49,439 bases of DNA from Bacteroidales bacterium (GCA_017477245.1 JAFUWY010000026.1:1-49439), one strand, 5' to 3'. Positions 1-9,182 are shown, counted from the stretch's first letter. Notes: a model not told the origin generated them from the sequence alone. Program-made: numbers and translations.

Positions 1-909
1 GACTTTGAAGAATTCCTCTGGGCGAATGGATTTACCGAAGAGGCAGTATCTGTCTTGGAGCAGAAGTTCTTACAGAGGGAGCCTCTGGACGAGTCCATGC
101 ACGGGAGGATGATGGATCTCTTCAAGAAATACCTTCTTGTGGGTGGTCTGCCCGATGCCGTGAATGAGTACCTGAGTTCCAGGAACATCGTGGCTGTCCG
201 CGACATCCATGAGGCTATCCATACCCTTTACGGGATTGATGCCTCCCAGTACGATGAAGAGCACAAACTCAAGATTACGAGAATCTACAATATGATTCCT
301 TCCTTGATGGGCAACAAGAAGAAACGTGTGGTGTATCGTGACATCGAGGAAAAGAAGAGCAAGCGGAATGACGATTATCAAGATGAGTTTGACTATATCG
401 CCGGGGCAGGAATTGCCCTCGAGGTAAAAGCGGTTTCCTCTCCAGTCTTCCCGCTTAAGGAGTCCGAGAGCAAGAACCTGCTGAAGTTCTACATGAACGA
501 CGTCGGGCTTCTTACCAATGAGTTGTATAAGTACAACATCGACGCAGTCATGAACGACCGCCTCAGTGTGAATCTGGGAAGCGTCTATGAAAGCGTTGTT
601 GCCTCCGAGCTGAGGGCTCACTGCTCAGGACCGCTCTACTACTATGACAACAAGGCCCATGGCGAGGTGGAGTTCCTTCTGGATGACTACGACAATGCCG
701 CCATCCTGCCGGTGGAAGTGAAATCAGGGAAAGACTATACAATCCATCGGGCGCTCAATGCTTTCCTGGCGAATCCGGACTACCACGTCCACGACGCTTA
801 CGTGCTGTCCAATGAACGGCTCATAAAAAAAGACAGGTTCATCACCTATCTTCCCATTTATTTTGCTCCCTTTATTCGGAGCAATCATCCGGATGTTGTG
901 ACACTCTAA
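1..909 (+). CDS. ATP-binding protein, AAA / DUF4143 family, C-terminal part (5' end outside window)
   Basis: The reading frame is open from the first base to TAA at 907-909, about 302 residues, so the N-terminal P-loop region lies outside the window. The opening residues (DFEEFLWANG) match the stretch that follows the AAA core in Bacteroidota ATPases with a C-terminal DUF4143 domain. The end carries a PD-(D/E)XK-like signature (GEVEFLL, then VEVKSGK about 20 residues later), which is usual in DUF4143. These proteins are common accessory genes of unclear function, possibly linked to toxin-antitoxin or mobile DNA. GC content is clearly lower than in the genes after 1600, which fits acquired DNA. 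The family call is firm; the function is unknown. Confidence 0.8.
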   Translation, partial: DFEEFLWANGFTEEAVSVLEQKFLQREPLDESMHGRMMDLFKKYLLVGGLPDAVNEYLSSRNIVAVRDIHEAIHTLYGIDASQYDEEHKLKITRIYNMIPSLMGNKKKRVVYRDIEEKKSKRNDDYQDEFDYIAGAGIALEVKAVSSPVFPLKESESKNLLKFYMNDVGLLTNELYKYNIDAVMNDRLSVNLGSVYESVVASELRAHCSGPLYYYDNKAHGEVEFLLDDYDNAAILPVEVKSGKDYTIHRALNAFLANPDYHVHDAYVLSNERLIKKDRFITYLPIYFAPFIRSNHPDVVTL

Positions 910-987
910 TGAAGCTTGTATATTAGCTTGTAAAAATACTAACTAATTAATAATCAATAGTAAAAGTGCTCCCGCCCGGGGCACAAG

Positions 988-1028
988 AATACGCTTTCTA
1001 GAGGTCTAGAAGGCGTATTTTTCTTTAC
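988..1028 (+). terminator. Rho-independent terminator after the AAA/DUF4143 gene
   Basis: A 15-bp stem pairs 988-1002 with 1005-1019, with one G.T pair, and is followed by a T-rich run (TTTTTCTTT). TCTAGA in the stem is itself palindromic, so the real apical loop is larger than the two bases left over. Confidence 0.8.
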
Positions 1029-1050
1029 TTGGCAAACATTTGGCAAACAT
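1029..1050. repeat. 11-bp direct repeat, two adjacent copies
   Basis: TTGGCAAACAT occurs at 1029-1039 and again at 1040-1050. It sits between the terminator of the ATPase gene and the broken FISUMP-type gene, at the edge of the AT-richer segment. It could be a scar of an integration event, but no integrase or matching second site is visible. Confidence 0.5.
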
Positions 1051-1545
1051 CGTTGCGTTTAAGATTGATTTTGCCGGAAATGACACTTTCCAGTCTCTGT
1101 TGAATACTGATGACACTGATACGGGTAAAGGTTGGAGTCTCAAGTTGCTTTCCGACTTGGTTGTGGATCTGGGCCTATCCGTCAAGTGGGCGTACTGGAA
1201 CCGTGGAACGACCGAAGAGAAGGATGAGAATAAGGAAGAGGAGGGAGAAGGAGATAGGTGATTATTTCGCCTGGGGAGAGAACTCTGGATACCTCAACGG
1301 AAAGAAGAAATTCTCCTTTGGCACATACTATTGGATGACGGAGGAGGGTAGGGAAGCCGGAGACTACGCTAAAGGGAATCAGATCACCAAGTATACCTGG
1401 GCCGATGATGAGAAAGACTGTATCTGGTATAGCGGCAATACCTTTATCGGAGACGGCAAGGCTTCCCTGCAAGAGTACGACAAGGCCGACGATGCGGCAT
1501 ACGCCGCCCTGGGCGGGAAGTTCCGGATGCCGCCGCCTCAAGAAA
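1040..1545 (+). pseudogene. Broken FISUMP / major-paralogous-domain-like surface protein fragment
   Basis: One frame (1040-1261) holds VDLGLSVKWA, the usual opening of Bacteroidota FISUMP-type surface lipoprotein domains, but then stops. The continuation (GDYFAWGE, a long loop, then GGKFRMP) is in another frame from about 1257. In intact relatives these blocks are joined directly, so a frameshift lies near 1250. The copy also lacks its signal peptide and everything after the RMP motif, where the sequence runs into a terminator. It is therefore truncated at both ends and frameshifted. Lower GC than the M28 gene downstream suggests it belongs with the accessory segment on the left. Confidence 0.75.
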
Positions 1546-1566
1546 GAGGCAGCGGCAGTTTTTTTG
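1528..1566 (+). terminator. Strong rho-independent terminator at the end of the pseudogene
   Basis: A 12-bp stem pairs 1528-1539 with 1546-1557, with one C/A mismatch and the 6-base loop AAGAAA, followed by a run of T. The left arm overlaps the last recognisable codons of the FISUMP-like fragment, so the pseudogene appears to have been cut at a recombination junction placing it directly on this terminator. Confidence 0.8.
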
Positions 1567-1577
1567 TCAAAAAACCT

Positions 1578-1585
1578 TATATTTG
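1578..1585 (+). promoter_or_regulatory. Bacteroidota -7 element for the M28 peptidase
   Basis: TATATTTG fits the TAnnTTTG consensus and lies 20 bases before the start codon. No convincing -33 TTTG is found at the expected distance. Confidence 0.5.
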
Positions 1586-1605
1586 GACCCATCAAACCGT
1601 TCAGT

Positions 1606-2961
1606 ATGAAAAGGATTCTCTTCCGTGCCGCTGCGGCGGCGATGGCCGCGGCCGTAGCCGTGGCGGCGGTGTCCTGCCGCCCGGCAGGCGGCGCGTCCGC
1701 CGGCGAGGCGCCCGCCGCCGATCCGCAGATCGCCCAGACGCTTGCGCAGGTCAGCATCGACAGCGTCAAGGTCTACGTCGACGAACTCGTCGCCCTGCAT
1801 ACCCGTCACACCCTGAGCACGCAGACCGATCCGCAGCAGGGGATCGGTGCCGCCGTGGACTACCTCGCCGCCCGCTGCGGCCGATGGGCGCAGGCGGCGG
1901 CGCCCGGCCGCCCGAAACCGCTCATCGAGCGGGTCTCGTACTCAGTAGGAGAGCAGGGCGGCCGCTACGACCGTGTCACACAGGTCCCCGAACTGATGGT
2001 CACGCTCCCCGGTACGGAAGGGGAGCGCGAGATCCTGCTGATGGCCCACATCGACACGCGGGTGCGGGACGTGATGGACTCCACCGCCTTCGCGCCGGGC
2101 GCGGACGACGACGGCAGCGGCCTGGCCTGCCTGCTGGAGGCGGTCCGCCTCCTGTCGCAGGTCCCGCTGCGGCAGACGGTTAAGTGCCTGTTCGTCTCCG
2201 GCGAAGAGCAGGGCCTGGACGGCTCCCGCCATCTCGCCGCCCGCGCCCGCGCGGAAGGCTGGCCCGTGCAGGCCGTCCTGAACAACGACATGATCGGCAA
2301 CGTCCGCGCCAGCGGGACGGAGCTGCGCGAGGACCGCAAAGTGCGCGTGTTCTCCGAGAGCCGCAGCGGCGAGGACTCGGATTCGCGCCAGCTGGCGCGC
2401 TACATCCGGGAGACGGCCGCCCGCTATGTCCCGGACCAGGAAGTCGTGCTGAATTACCGCGCGGACCGCTATGGCCGGGGCGGCGACCATTCGTCCTTCC
2501 AGCGCGAGGGCTTCACGGCCGTGCGCGTCTGCGAATACTGCGAGGATTATGAGCGGACGCACCAGGATGTCCGCACGGAGGACGGCACCGCCTACGGCGA
2601 CCTGCCGGAATACATGGATTTCCCGTACCTGGTGCGCAACATCCGGATCAACCTGGCCGCCGTGATGTCCCTGGCCCTGGCGCCCGCCGCTCCGGCGCAA
2701 GTCCGGATCGCGAACGCCCGCGAGCTGGACAACCACACGGTCTTGACCTGGGATCCCGTCCCCGGCGCTGCGTCCTACCAGGTCCCCTGCCGCGAGACGG
2801 ACGGCGCCGAATGGCTGCCCGCCCTGCCCCTGGGCCTGTCAGGCCAGGTGCCGGCGGGCCAGACGGAGTTCCGCTGTCCGCTCAGCAAGGACAACTACTA
2901 CTTCGCCGTGCGTGCCCTCTCGGCGGAGGGGCATCCCGGTCTGCCGGGCGTCGCCCGCTGA
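1606..2961 (+). CDS. Secreted M28-family zinc aminopeptidase, probable lipoprotein
   Basis: 451 residues. The start at 1606 follows a -7 promoter element and gives a signal peptide ending in the lipobox-like AAVSC, so the protein is probably lipid-anchored in the envelope. The M28 metal centre is complete: H148/D150 (HID), D167-D169 (DDDGSG), the general-base pair E200/E201 (EEQG), D228 (NDMIGN) and H295 (DHSSF). The last roughly 80 residues look like a fibronectin type III-like beta domain (VLTWDPVPGAASYQV). Members cleave N-terminal residues from peptides using two zinc ions. The gene stands alone and converges on the DUF3108 gene, with 18 bases between the stop codons. Substrate cannot be inferred. 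Confidence 0.88.
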   Translation: MKRILFRAAAAAMAAAVAVAAVSCRPAGGASAGEAPAADPQIAQTLAQVSIDSVKVYVDELVALHTRHTLSTQTDPQQGIGAAVDYLAARCGRWAQAAAPGRPKPLIERVSYSVGEQGGRYDRVTQVPELMVTLPGTEGEREILLMAHIDTRVRDVMDSTAFAPGADDDGSGLACLLEAVRLLSQVPLRQTVKCLFVSGEEQGLDGSRHLAARARAEGWPVQAVLNNDMIGNVRASGTELREDRKVRVFSESRSGEDSDSRQLARYIRETAARYVPDQEVVLNYRADRYGRGGDHSSFQREGFTAVRVCEYCEDYERTHQDVRTEDGTAYGDLPEYMDFPYLVRNIRINLAAVMSLALAPAAPAQVRIANARELDNHTVLTWDPVPGAASYQVPCRETDGAEWLPALPLGLSGQVPAGQTEFRCPLSKDNYYFAVRALSAEGHPGLPGVAR

Positions 2962-2979
2962 GACCGGCAGTTGCTGTGA

Positions 2980-3726
2980 TTATTCTACGATAGATACGCT
3001 CATCGAGCTGCTGCCGCTCAAGGCCGTCTCCAGGCCGAGGATGCGGCGGTCGCTGCCGGTGGAGCGCCAGACGGTGATCTCCTTGCCGCTGCCGTTCTCC
3101 ATCAGGCCGCGCTCGGTCATCCGGACGAGGAACCGCTCCGCTTCCCTGTCCGGGAAGCGGTCGTCATCGTCCTTGTCTTCGAGGACCAGGGTGGCGGCGA
3201 AGGACTTCCCGCTCATCAGCACGTGCAGTTTCTGCGAGGCGCCCTCCGCGAGCGTGACGAAGCGGACGTACTGCAGCAGCGTCGCCAGGTCCATGGTCCG
3301 CCCGTCCATCGGAAAGGTCGTCGAGACGGGGTCGGCCGGAGGCAGCAGGGCCTCGGACCGGATGACCCCCGCCTTCTTGTCGTAGAAATACTCGTATTTC
3401 CCGCCTTTCTTGACCGGATTGACGAAGTACAGCGGGTCCAGCGTGGCCTGGGACAGGTAGATGTCCACCAGGTAGTCCGAGCTCATGAACAGGCGGAAGA
3501 TGGAGGAAGCCTGGATGGCGACGTGGGAATGGTAGGCGTCCTGCTTCTCCCAGGAGGCACGCTCCAGGGAGATCGTGGCGTCGGCCACCTTCGTGTTGAC
3601 GCCGCCCCACTTGTAGCGGACTTCGTAGCGGACAGTGCCCAGGGCCTCGGGCGCGACGCGCCGGGCGGCCCGGGCGCTACCCGCGGCCACCAGGATGGCC
3701 ATCAGGACCAGTATCGTGCGTTTCAT
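2980..3726 (-). CDS. DUF3108 domain-containing periplasmic protein
   Basis: 248 residues with an N-terminal signal peptide (cleavage likely after SARA). The body matches DUF3108: a beta-rich protein with the block FVNPVKKGGKYEYFYD and the late element GLMENGSGKEITVW. DUF3108 proteins are widespread envelope proteins of unknown function. The gene lies 2 bases after the stop of the DUF4421-like gene at 3729-4853 and is surely co-transcribed with it, so the pair may act together at the outer membrane. Family confidence is good; function is unassigned. Confidence 0.8.
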   Translation of the reverse strand: MKRTILVLMAILVAAGSARAARRVAPEALGTVRYEVRYKWGGVNTKVADATISLERASWEKQDAYHSHVAIQASSIFRLFMSSDYLVDIYLSQATLDPLYFVNPVKKGGKYEYFYDKKAGVIRSEALLPPADPVSTTFPMDGRTMDLATLLQYVRFVTLAEGASQKLHVLMSGKSFAATLVLEDKDDDDRFPDREAERFLVRMTERGLMENGSGKEITVWRSTGSDRRILGLETALSGSSSMSVSIVE

Positions 3727-3728
3727 AC

Positions 3729-4853
3729 TCAGAATCTTACGTTTAACTGCATGCGTGCGGTGATATCATAAAACGTGCCGGCGGTCTTGGTCTCGTACCG
3801 CTGGCGGGTCTGCCCGTCGAGGTTGACGGAGTCGATCCCCCGGAAGGAAGAGCGGTTGTAGGTAATGGTCGAGCAGAGGAGGAACCGGTCCCAGGAGAAG
3901 CTGAGCCCGGCGCGTGCGGCGAGGGTGATGCCCGGCAGGCCGAAGGTGTGGTTGCGCCGCGTCTTGCCCTCGACGGGATGGTCCGGATCCGAGAAGACGT
4001 AGGCGGTCGAGTGGAGGTGGTTGTAGATGCTGACTCCCGGAACGGCCGTGAGGTTGAGGGTCAGGTTGCGCAAGCCGCGGGTATCGCGCCCGTGCGGGGC
4101 GCGGTGCAGCGGCACCCAGTTGTAGGAATACCCGGCGCCGAGCGAGAAATCCCCCGTCCGGTAGCGCCCGACATGGTCGTGGGACTCGCGCACGAGGACG
4201 TCGCGCAGGTCGTAGCGGAGCTCGCCCTGCGAATAGGCGGCGCGCAGCATCCAGCTGCCGCCGGAGCGGCGCTGGATGAGGTGGCGCCCCATCACGGCCG
4301 CATAGGAGAAATGCTCCGGATGGAAGAAATAGAAGGCATCCGCGACCAGGTTGCGCATCTCGCCCGGGTACTGGCTTGAGAAGGACGTGGAGACGGCGTC
4401 GGAGCCGGTGGCCGTCCCGTCCAGGTGACCGTGGATGGTGTAGTACTGGAAACTCACCCCGAAACGCGGCTGGACCAGCGCGAGGCGCGAGTACCTGTTG
4501 CGCTGGCCGCGCGGGGCGCCGGCCTCCGTCGTATAGACCAGTTGGAGGGGGCCGTACGCCAGGCCGCCACCCACCTTCCCGGACCAGCGGTTGCGCAGGT
4601 GCCCCGCCAGGTGCGTCGTGCTGCCGTCCCCCTGCCGGGTGACGTCACTGCGGGTCTCCAGGCCGGTCAGGATCAGGTCGCCGGCCATCGAGGCGACCCA
4701 GGCCTGGCGCAGCGGGTATACGTAGGCGGTGTCGAAGACGGGATTGGGACCGACCATCCGGTCCCGGAGACGCGCCAGCCACCCCGTCTCCTGCGCGCCC
4801 AGCAAAAGCGCGGTGGAAAAGAACGTGGCCAGTGTCAGGACAATCTTTTTCAT
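3729..4853 (-). CDS. DUF4421-like outer-membrane protein
   Basis: 374 residues with a clear signal peptide (MKKIVLTLATFFSTALLLGA). The rest alternates aromatic and charged residues in the manner of a beta-barrel and ends in a terminal aromatic strand (MQLNVRF). The features fit the Bacteroidota family DUF4421, including a region around FGVSFQYYTIHGHL, but this assignment is from pattern only. It is the first gene of a two-gene leftward operon with DUF3108. A -7 element ends only 4 bases before the ATG, so the mRNA is probably leaderless or nearly so. Confidence 0.6.
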   Translation of the reverse strand: MKKIVLTLATFFSTALLLGAQETGWLARLRDRMVGPNPVFDTAYVYPLRQAWVASMAGDLILTGLETRSDVTRQGDGSTTHLAGHLRNRWSGKVGGGLAYGPLQLVYTTEAGAPRGQRNRYSRLALVQPRFGVSFQYYTIHGHLDGTATGSDAVSTSFSSQYPGEMRNLVADAFYFFHPEHFSYAAVMGRHLIQRRSGGSWMLRAAYSQGELRYDLRDVLVRESHDHVGRYRTGDFSLGAGYSYNWVPLHRAPHGRDTRGLRNLTLNLTAVPGVSIYNHLHSTAYVFSDPDHPVEGKTRRNHTFGLPGITLAARAGLSFSWDRFLLCSTITYNRSSFRGIDSVNLDGQTRQRYETKTAGTFYDITARMQLNVRF

Positions 4854-4857
4854 CGCG

Positions 4858-4865
4858 CAAAATTA
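4858..4865 (-). promoter_or_regulatory. -7 element for the DUF4421-DUF3108 operon
   Basis: On the minus strand this reads TAATTTTG (TAnnTTTG consensus). Only 4 bases separate it from the ATG at 4853. Confidence 0.5.
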
Positions 4866-4897
4866 CGAAATAATCAGGTACGGGGAGCCGACAGATG

Positions 4898-6571
4898 CTA
4901 CTTATTGTCGGGATGCACGTAGCGCGTGCCCGTCTGGGCCTTCACGGCGTCGACGAAGGCCGGGGCGTAGGCCGGCGAAGTCCGGCGCCCCGCCACCACG
5001 ACGCCGCCCTCGCTGGGCTGCATGGTCTGGTCGTTGTGCTTGACAATCAGCAGCTTGGCGAGCTTGTCCCAGCGCTGCATCATCCGCTCCGTGTAGGCCT
5101 CGGTCTTCGCGGTCAGGTACGCGGTGCGCTCGCCGGGCGTCATCTCGGCGGCGCGCTTCTCGACCTCCTTCTGGTCCTCGGCGTAGTAGTCCTCCAGCTC
5201 GGCCTGGGCCTCGCGCAGGTCGCCGATCATCGCGCTCCAGCGCGGATAGACCATGTTGGCGACGAAATTGTTCATCCAGAAGGCGCTCTCGGTGCTGAAC
5301 TCGCGGATGTTGTTGTTCTCGCGGCGGAACGGGGCCGGGATGCGGTCGATGCCGCAGTAGGCCGGCACGTAGGCCACCATCGTGGCATCGTCCATGTTGA
5401 AATACGTCACCCCGCCCACGGCGTCGGGCAGCCAGGAACGCATCTGGCAGACCATCGTCATGCCGCTCTGCTGGCAGCCGATCGGGCGCTCGCGGAACAT
5501 CTTGGTGCCGTCGCTGCTCTCGAAGTTGACGGGCTGGTTGCGGTAGGGCGAGGCCCAGGGACCGGCGCTCACGTCGGCCGTCATGTCGAGGGCCGTGCCC
5601 TCATAGTGGTCGCGCATGTCGGCCATCAGGTCGTGCACGGAGACCTTCTCCTTGGGCGTGATCCAGAGCGGCAGGTGGTCGCAGACCTCGGTCTGCCCGT
5701 TGATGAAGGGCAGGTAGGCGTCCATCTCCGCCGGGTCGGAATGGTGGCGGAAGAAGCTCCACACGCGCGCCTCGCAGTAGCGGATGCTGCTGAAATCCAG
5801 CGGGCCGTAGGCCTCGCGGAAGCTGAAGTCCGCGTCGCTGCCGGAGTAGTAACCCATCTCCCGGGCGAAGGAGATCACGTCGGCGGAGTACATGCACACG
5901 CCGTCCACGACGCAGAAGCCAAGCTTCTTGTCGGCCTTCTTCGCCTGCGGGAACTGCCGGATGCGGCTCGCGTTGGCGTAGGCGCACACGGCGTCGTCGG
6001 GGACGCGCATCGCCACCCACACGGCGCCCTTGCGGCCGGGCCCCTTGCCGATCAGCTCCATGATCCAGGCCTCGTCCTTGTCGCACACGGCGAAGGACTC
6101 GCCGGTGGTGTTGTAGCCGTACTCCTGGACCAGCTGGTGCATCACGGCGATGGCCTCCCGGGCCGTCGTGCTGCGCTGCAGCGCGAGGTCCATCAGGGTG
6201 AAGTAGTCCAGGTAGCCCTCCGGGTTGCGCAGCTCGCTGCGGCCGTCCCAGGTGGTCTCGACGATGGTGACCTGGTTCTCGTTCATCAGGCCCACCACGC
6301 CGTAGGTGTAGTCCGCCTGCGCGACGTAGCGCGCCGGCGTGTCGGGGCGCCAGCCGCGCAGGGCGATCATCTCGCCGGGCGCGTGGCGGCCGGGTGCCGA
6401 ATAGGACAGGGGGGAGGCGAAGCCGAAGCCGTCGCAGTTGTAGGTGCACATCACGCTCCCGTCGACGGAAGCAGCCTTGCCGACGATCAGGTTGGTGCAG
6501 GCGTCGGCCGGGGTGGAGAGCAACAAGCCCGCCGCAGCGAGTGTTGCCAGGAATGTAGCGGTTCTCATCAC
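4898..6571 (-). CDS. C69-family dipeptidase (PepD-like), secreted
   Basis: 557 residues. A signal peptide ends at ADA and the next residue is Cys25 of CTNLIVGK, the N-terminal nucleophile exposed on maturation in this Ntn-hydrolase family. Further C69 blocks are SVDGSVMCTYNCDG, EAWIMELIGKG and FINGQTEVCDHLP. The family hydrolyses dipeptides and some small amides. The gene lies 51 bases after a sodium:solute symporter and an outer-membrane-type protein in the same direction, which suggests a peptide-uptake or amino-acid scavenging unit. It also has its own -7 element at 6590-6597. Confidence 0.9.
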   Translation of the reverse strand: MMRTATFLATLAAAGLLLSTPADACTNLIVGKAASVDGSVMCTYNCDGFGFASPLSYSAPGRHAPGEMIALRGWRPDTPARYVAQADYTYGVVGLMNENQVTIVETTWDGRSELRNPEGYLDYFTLMDLALQRSTTAREAIAVMHQLVQEYGYNTTGESFAVCDKDEAWIMELIGKGPGRKGAVWVAMRVPDDAVCAYANASRIRQFPQAKKADKKLGFCVVDGVCMYSADVISFAREMGYYSGSDADFSFREAYGPLDFSSIRYCEARVWSFFRHHSDPAEMDAYLPFINGQTEVCDHLPLWITPKEKVSVHDLMADMRDHYEGTALDMTADVSAGPWASPYRNQPVNFESSDGTKMFRERPIGCQQSGMTMVCQMRSWLPDAVGGVTYFNMDDATMVAYVPAYCGIDRIPAPFRRENNNIREFSTESAFWMNNFVANMVYPRWSAMIGDLREAQAELEDYYAEDQKEVEKRAAEMTPGERTAYLTAKTEAYTERMMQRWDKLAKLLIVKHNDQTMQPSEGGVVVAGRRTSPAYAPAFVDAVKAQTGTRYVHPDNK

Positions 6572-6589
6572 AAAAGGTTTTTACTGCTA

Positions 6590-6597
6590 CAAATATA
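6590..6597 (-). promoter_or_regulatory. -7 element for the C69 dipeptidase
   Basis: The minus strand reads TATATTTG, 18 bases before the start codon. It lies in the 51-base gap after the symporter gene, so the dipeptidase can be transcribed both alone and with the upstream genes. Confidence 0.5.
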
Positions 6598-6622
6598 AAA
6601 GATTGGCGCGAAAAAACCGCAC

Positions 6623-8098
6623 CTACCGGCGCCCGAGTCCGATTCCGCTCAGCCAGAGGCCCAGCCAGGTGAGCCCCGCGTTGATCAGCAGCAGCTCGAA
6701 TCCGATGCGGTAGCCGCCCAGCCACGCTTCGCTGTGCGCCGACAGGATGTAGCAGAGCACCGGGGCCAGCACGCAGATGACGGGGACCCAGCGGTCGCGC
6801 ACGCGCCGCCGGGTGAGGATCCCGAAGAAGAAGAGCCCCAGCAGGGGACCGTAGGTATAGCCCGCGACGGTATAGATGGCGTTGATCACGCTCCCGTCGC
6901 GGATGGCCCCGAAGCCCAGGATCACCAGCCCCAGCACGAGCGCGGCGCCGGCGTGGACGCGCCGGCGGGTGCGCAGCAGCCCAGCCTCGTCCTGCCGCGC
7001 GTCCGCATGCAGGAAGTCCAGCGTGAAGGTGGTGGTGAGGGCCGTGAGGGCCGAGCCCGAACTGCTGAACGCCGACGCCGTGAGCCCCAGCACGAAGAGC
7101 AGGCTCACCACGGGCGGCATGAAGGCCCGCCCGGCGGCATCCGTGCCGCAGGCGATGGTGGGGAACAGGTCGTCCGGCCGGGCGACCTGCAGTCCGGTCT
7201 GCCCTGCGAAGCGGTACAGCAGCACGCCCAGGGCGAGGAACAGCAGGTTCACGGGGATGAACGCGGCGCCATAGCTCATCATGTTGCGCTGGCTCTCGCG
7301 CAAGGTCCGGCAGGAGAGGTTCTTCTGCATCATGTCCTGGTCCATGCCCGTCATCGCGATGGTCGTGAACATCCCGGCGAGGAACTGCTTCCAGAAGAAA
7401 CGCGTGTCCCGCCAGTCGTCCAGGAACCAGACGCGGCTCATCCCGCTGTCGCGGATGGCGCCGCACATCGCCCCGAAGTCCAGTCCCATGCTGCGCCCGA
7501 TCACGACCGTGCAGATCACGACGGTCGCGATCAGCGCCAGGGTCTGGAGCATGTCGGTCCAGACCAGCGAGCGCACCCCGCCGCGGAAGGTGTAGAGCCA
7601 CGTACAGAGCATCGTGGCGGCCACGTTGACCCAGAACGGGATGCCCAGCGGTCCGAACACCACCAGCTGCAGCACGATGGCGGTCAGGTACATCCGCACG
7701 CCGCAGATGAGCAGCTTGGACAGCAGGAAGAACCCGGCCCCGGCGGCGTGGCTCCAGGTGCCGAACCGCTCCTCCAGGTAGCTGTAGAGGCTCGTGAGGT
7801 TGAGGCGGTAGTAGAGCGGCAGCAGTACGTAGGCGATCACGGCGTAGCCCGCCACGAACCCCACGGCCATCTGCAGGTAGGACCACTGCGAGGCCTCCAC
7901 CATGCCGGGCACGGACACGAAGGTGATTCCGGAGATCGAAGTGCTGACCATGGCCACGGCCACGGCCCACCAGGGCGACTTGCGCCCGCCGCGGAAGAAG
8001 TCGGCGCTGCCGCCGGCACGGCGCGCGATGCGCCACGCGACGGCGATCACGGCGGCCAGGTAGGCGGCGACGATCAGCAGCAGGACGGCAGGCGACAT
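6623..8098 (-). CDS. Sodium:solute symporter (SSS family)
   Basis: 491 residues, almost wholly hydrophobic, with about 13 predicted membrane helices. SSS-family features include the N-terminal GGRKSPWWAVAVAMVSTSIS block, in which the TS-IS residues belong to the sodium site region, and the conserved region around GMDQDMMQKNLSC. Family members import sugars, amino acids, nucleosides or vitamins with Na+. The start lies 1 base after the stop of the 8100-9053 gene, so the two are translated from one mRNA. The neighbouring dipeptidase suggests an amino acid or peptide-derived substrate, but this is inference. Confidence 0.88.
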   Translation of the reverse strand: MSPAVLLLIVAAYLAAVIAVAWRIARRAGGSADFFRGGRKSPWWAVAVAMVSTSISGITFVSVPGMVEASQWSYLQMAVGFVAGYAVIAYVLLPLYYRLNLTSLYSYLEERFGTWSHAAGAGFFLLSKLLICGVRMYLTAIVLQLVVFGPLGIPFWVNVAATMLCTWLYTFRGGVRSLVWTDMLQTLALIATVVICTVVIGRSMGLDFGAMCGAIRDSGMSRVWFLDDWRDTRFFWKQFLAGMFTTIAMTGMDQDMMQKNLSCRTLRESQRNMMSYGAAFIPVNLLFLALGVLLYRFAGQTGLQVARPDDLFPTIACGTDAAGRAFMPPVVSLLFVLGLTASAFSSSGSALTALTTTFTLDFLHADARQDEAGLLRTRRRVHAGAALVLGLVILGFGAIRDGSVINAIYTVAGYTYGPLLGLFFFGILTRRRVRDRWVPVICVLAPVLCYILSAHSEAWLGGYRIGFELLLINAGLTWLGLWLSGIGLGRR

Positions 8099-8099
8099 C

Positions 8100-9053
8100 C
8101 TACAGGCGGAACAGGAACCCGAAACCGAACGGGAAATCGTAGTAGTCCATCAGGCCCTTCGCCCCGTATCCTCCCACGCCGAACCCGGCGTGGAAATCCA
8201 GCGCGAAGACATCCGTGATCCACCAGTCATACTCCAGGCGGGCGACCAGGAAGGTGTCCCAGGACATGCCGACGGCCGGTTTGTAGCGGAGCGAGAACCC
8301 CAGTCCGCCGTAATCCAGCCCGGCGCCGACGCAGAAGGTCGGCACCACGCTCTCCTCCCACGACCGCGGGAAGGAGGCGATGCCCACGTCGCCCAGGATG
8401 GAGACGCCGCCCTTGTTGCCGAAGCGGTACTTGAACTGCGTGGTGTTGCGCCACTCGCACAGGGTGCCGAAATACTCCGTCCCCAGCCCCACGGCGAAAT
8501 ACGGGAAGCGGCTGTCCGCGACGTTCCAGTTGCGCGAAGCCGCGACGCCCATCGCCGCCGTGGCGCCGACGGCCGTGGCGGCCATGCCGACCAGCAATCC
8601 CTGGTCCTCCAGCGGATAGAGGTCCTCGATATAACGCCCGTAGCGGTAGTAGCGCGGCAGCGGGAAGAGCGGCACCCAGTCCAGGAAGACGAAGGCGTAG
8701 TCCTTTCGGTTGACCTCCCGGAATCCCCGCCCGTGCAGGCGTTCGAAGTAGATCTTGCCCGGCTGGGGTGTCAGGGTGCCCGACCAGGACTTGAACACGC
8801 GTCCGTACTTGTCCACGGCCGTGAGGCTGTGGCGGACGGGCGTGGTGTCGACGCTCAGCGTGCCCGGAGTATCCAGCTCCGGCTGCGCGGCGAAGGCGGC
8901 CGTCACGTCGCCGATGTATTCCTCGTCGATGTAGATGCGGATGGGCACGAGGTCCTGGTCCGGGGTCCAGAAACAGATGGACTGGGCGGACGCGGCGACC
9001 GGCAGCAGCAGGAGCGCCGCCGCCAGCAGGGACCGGAATCGAAGGTTCTTCAT
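8100..9053 (-). CDS. Unrecognised outer-membrane/periplasmic protein with signal peptide
   Basis: 317 residues. A signal peptide ends near AASAQ. The N-terminal half (to about 120) looks like a small beta domain of the PEGA or carboxypeptidase-regulatory type, with [17 protein letters not shown] glycine-rich hydrophobic stretch ([17 protein letters not shown]) follows at about 160. The C-terminal half has alternating aromatic strands ending in [11 protein letters not shown], as in an outer-membrane barrel. No family is recognised with certainty. It is the first gene of the leftward operon with the SSS symporter and dipeptidase, so it may be an outer-membrane partner of that uptake system. Confidence 0.6.
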   Translation of the reverse strand: MKNLRFRSLLAAALLLLPVAASAQSICFWTPDQDLVPIRIYIDEEYIGDVTAAFAAQPELDTPGTLSVDTTPVRHSLTAVDKYGRVFKSWSGTLTPQPGKIYFERLHGRGFREVNRKDYAFVFLDWVPLFPLPRYYRYGRYIEDLYPLEDQGLLVGMAATAVGATAAMGVAASRNWNVADSRFPYFAVGLGTEYFGTLCEWRNTTQFKYRFGNKGGVSILGDVGIASFPRSWEESVVPTFCVGAGLDYGGLGFSLRYKPAVGMSWDTFLVARLEYDWWITDVFALDFHAGFGVGGYGAKGLMDYYDFPFGFGFLFRL

Positions 9054-9073
9054 GGGGCTTCTCGAGTTTTGCG

Positions 9074-9081
9074 CAAAGGTA
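9074..9081 (-). promoter_or_regulatory. -7 element for the 9053-6623 operon
   Basis: The minus strand reads TACCTTTG, 20 bases before the start at 9053. No clear -33 element was found. Confidence 0.45.
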
Positions 9082-9151
9082 CTGCAAAATCCTTTCCAAT
9101 CCGAATCCTCCCGCGCGTACTTTGCGCGAGACGTTCCATCGCCATGGAATG

Positions 9152-9182
9152 TTTGATGGTTCTGATAGAATTTGTATCTTTG
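9152..9182 (+). promoter_or_regulatory. Full Bacteroidota promoter for the suf operon
   Basis: TTTG at 9152-9155, a 19-base spacer, then TATCTTTG at 9175-9182 give an exact match to the TTTG-N19-TAnnTTTG pattern. The sufB ATG begins at 9191, only 8 bases after the -7 element, so the predicted leader is a few bases at most. Confidence 0.8.
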
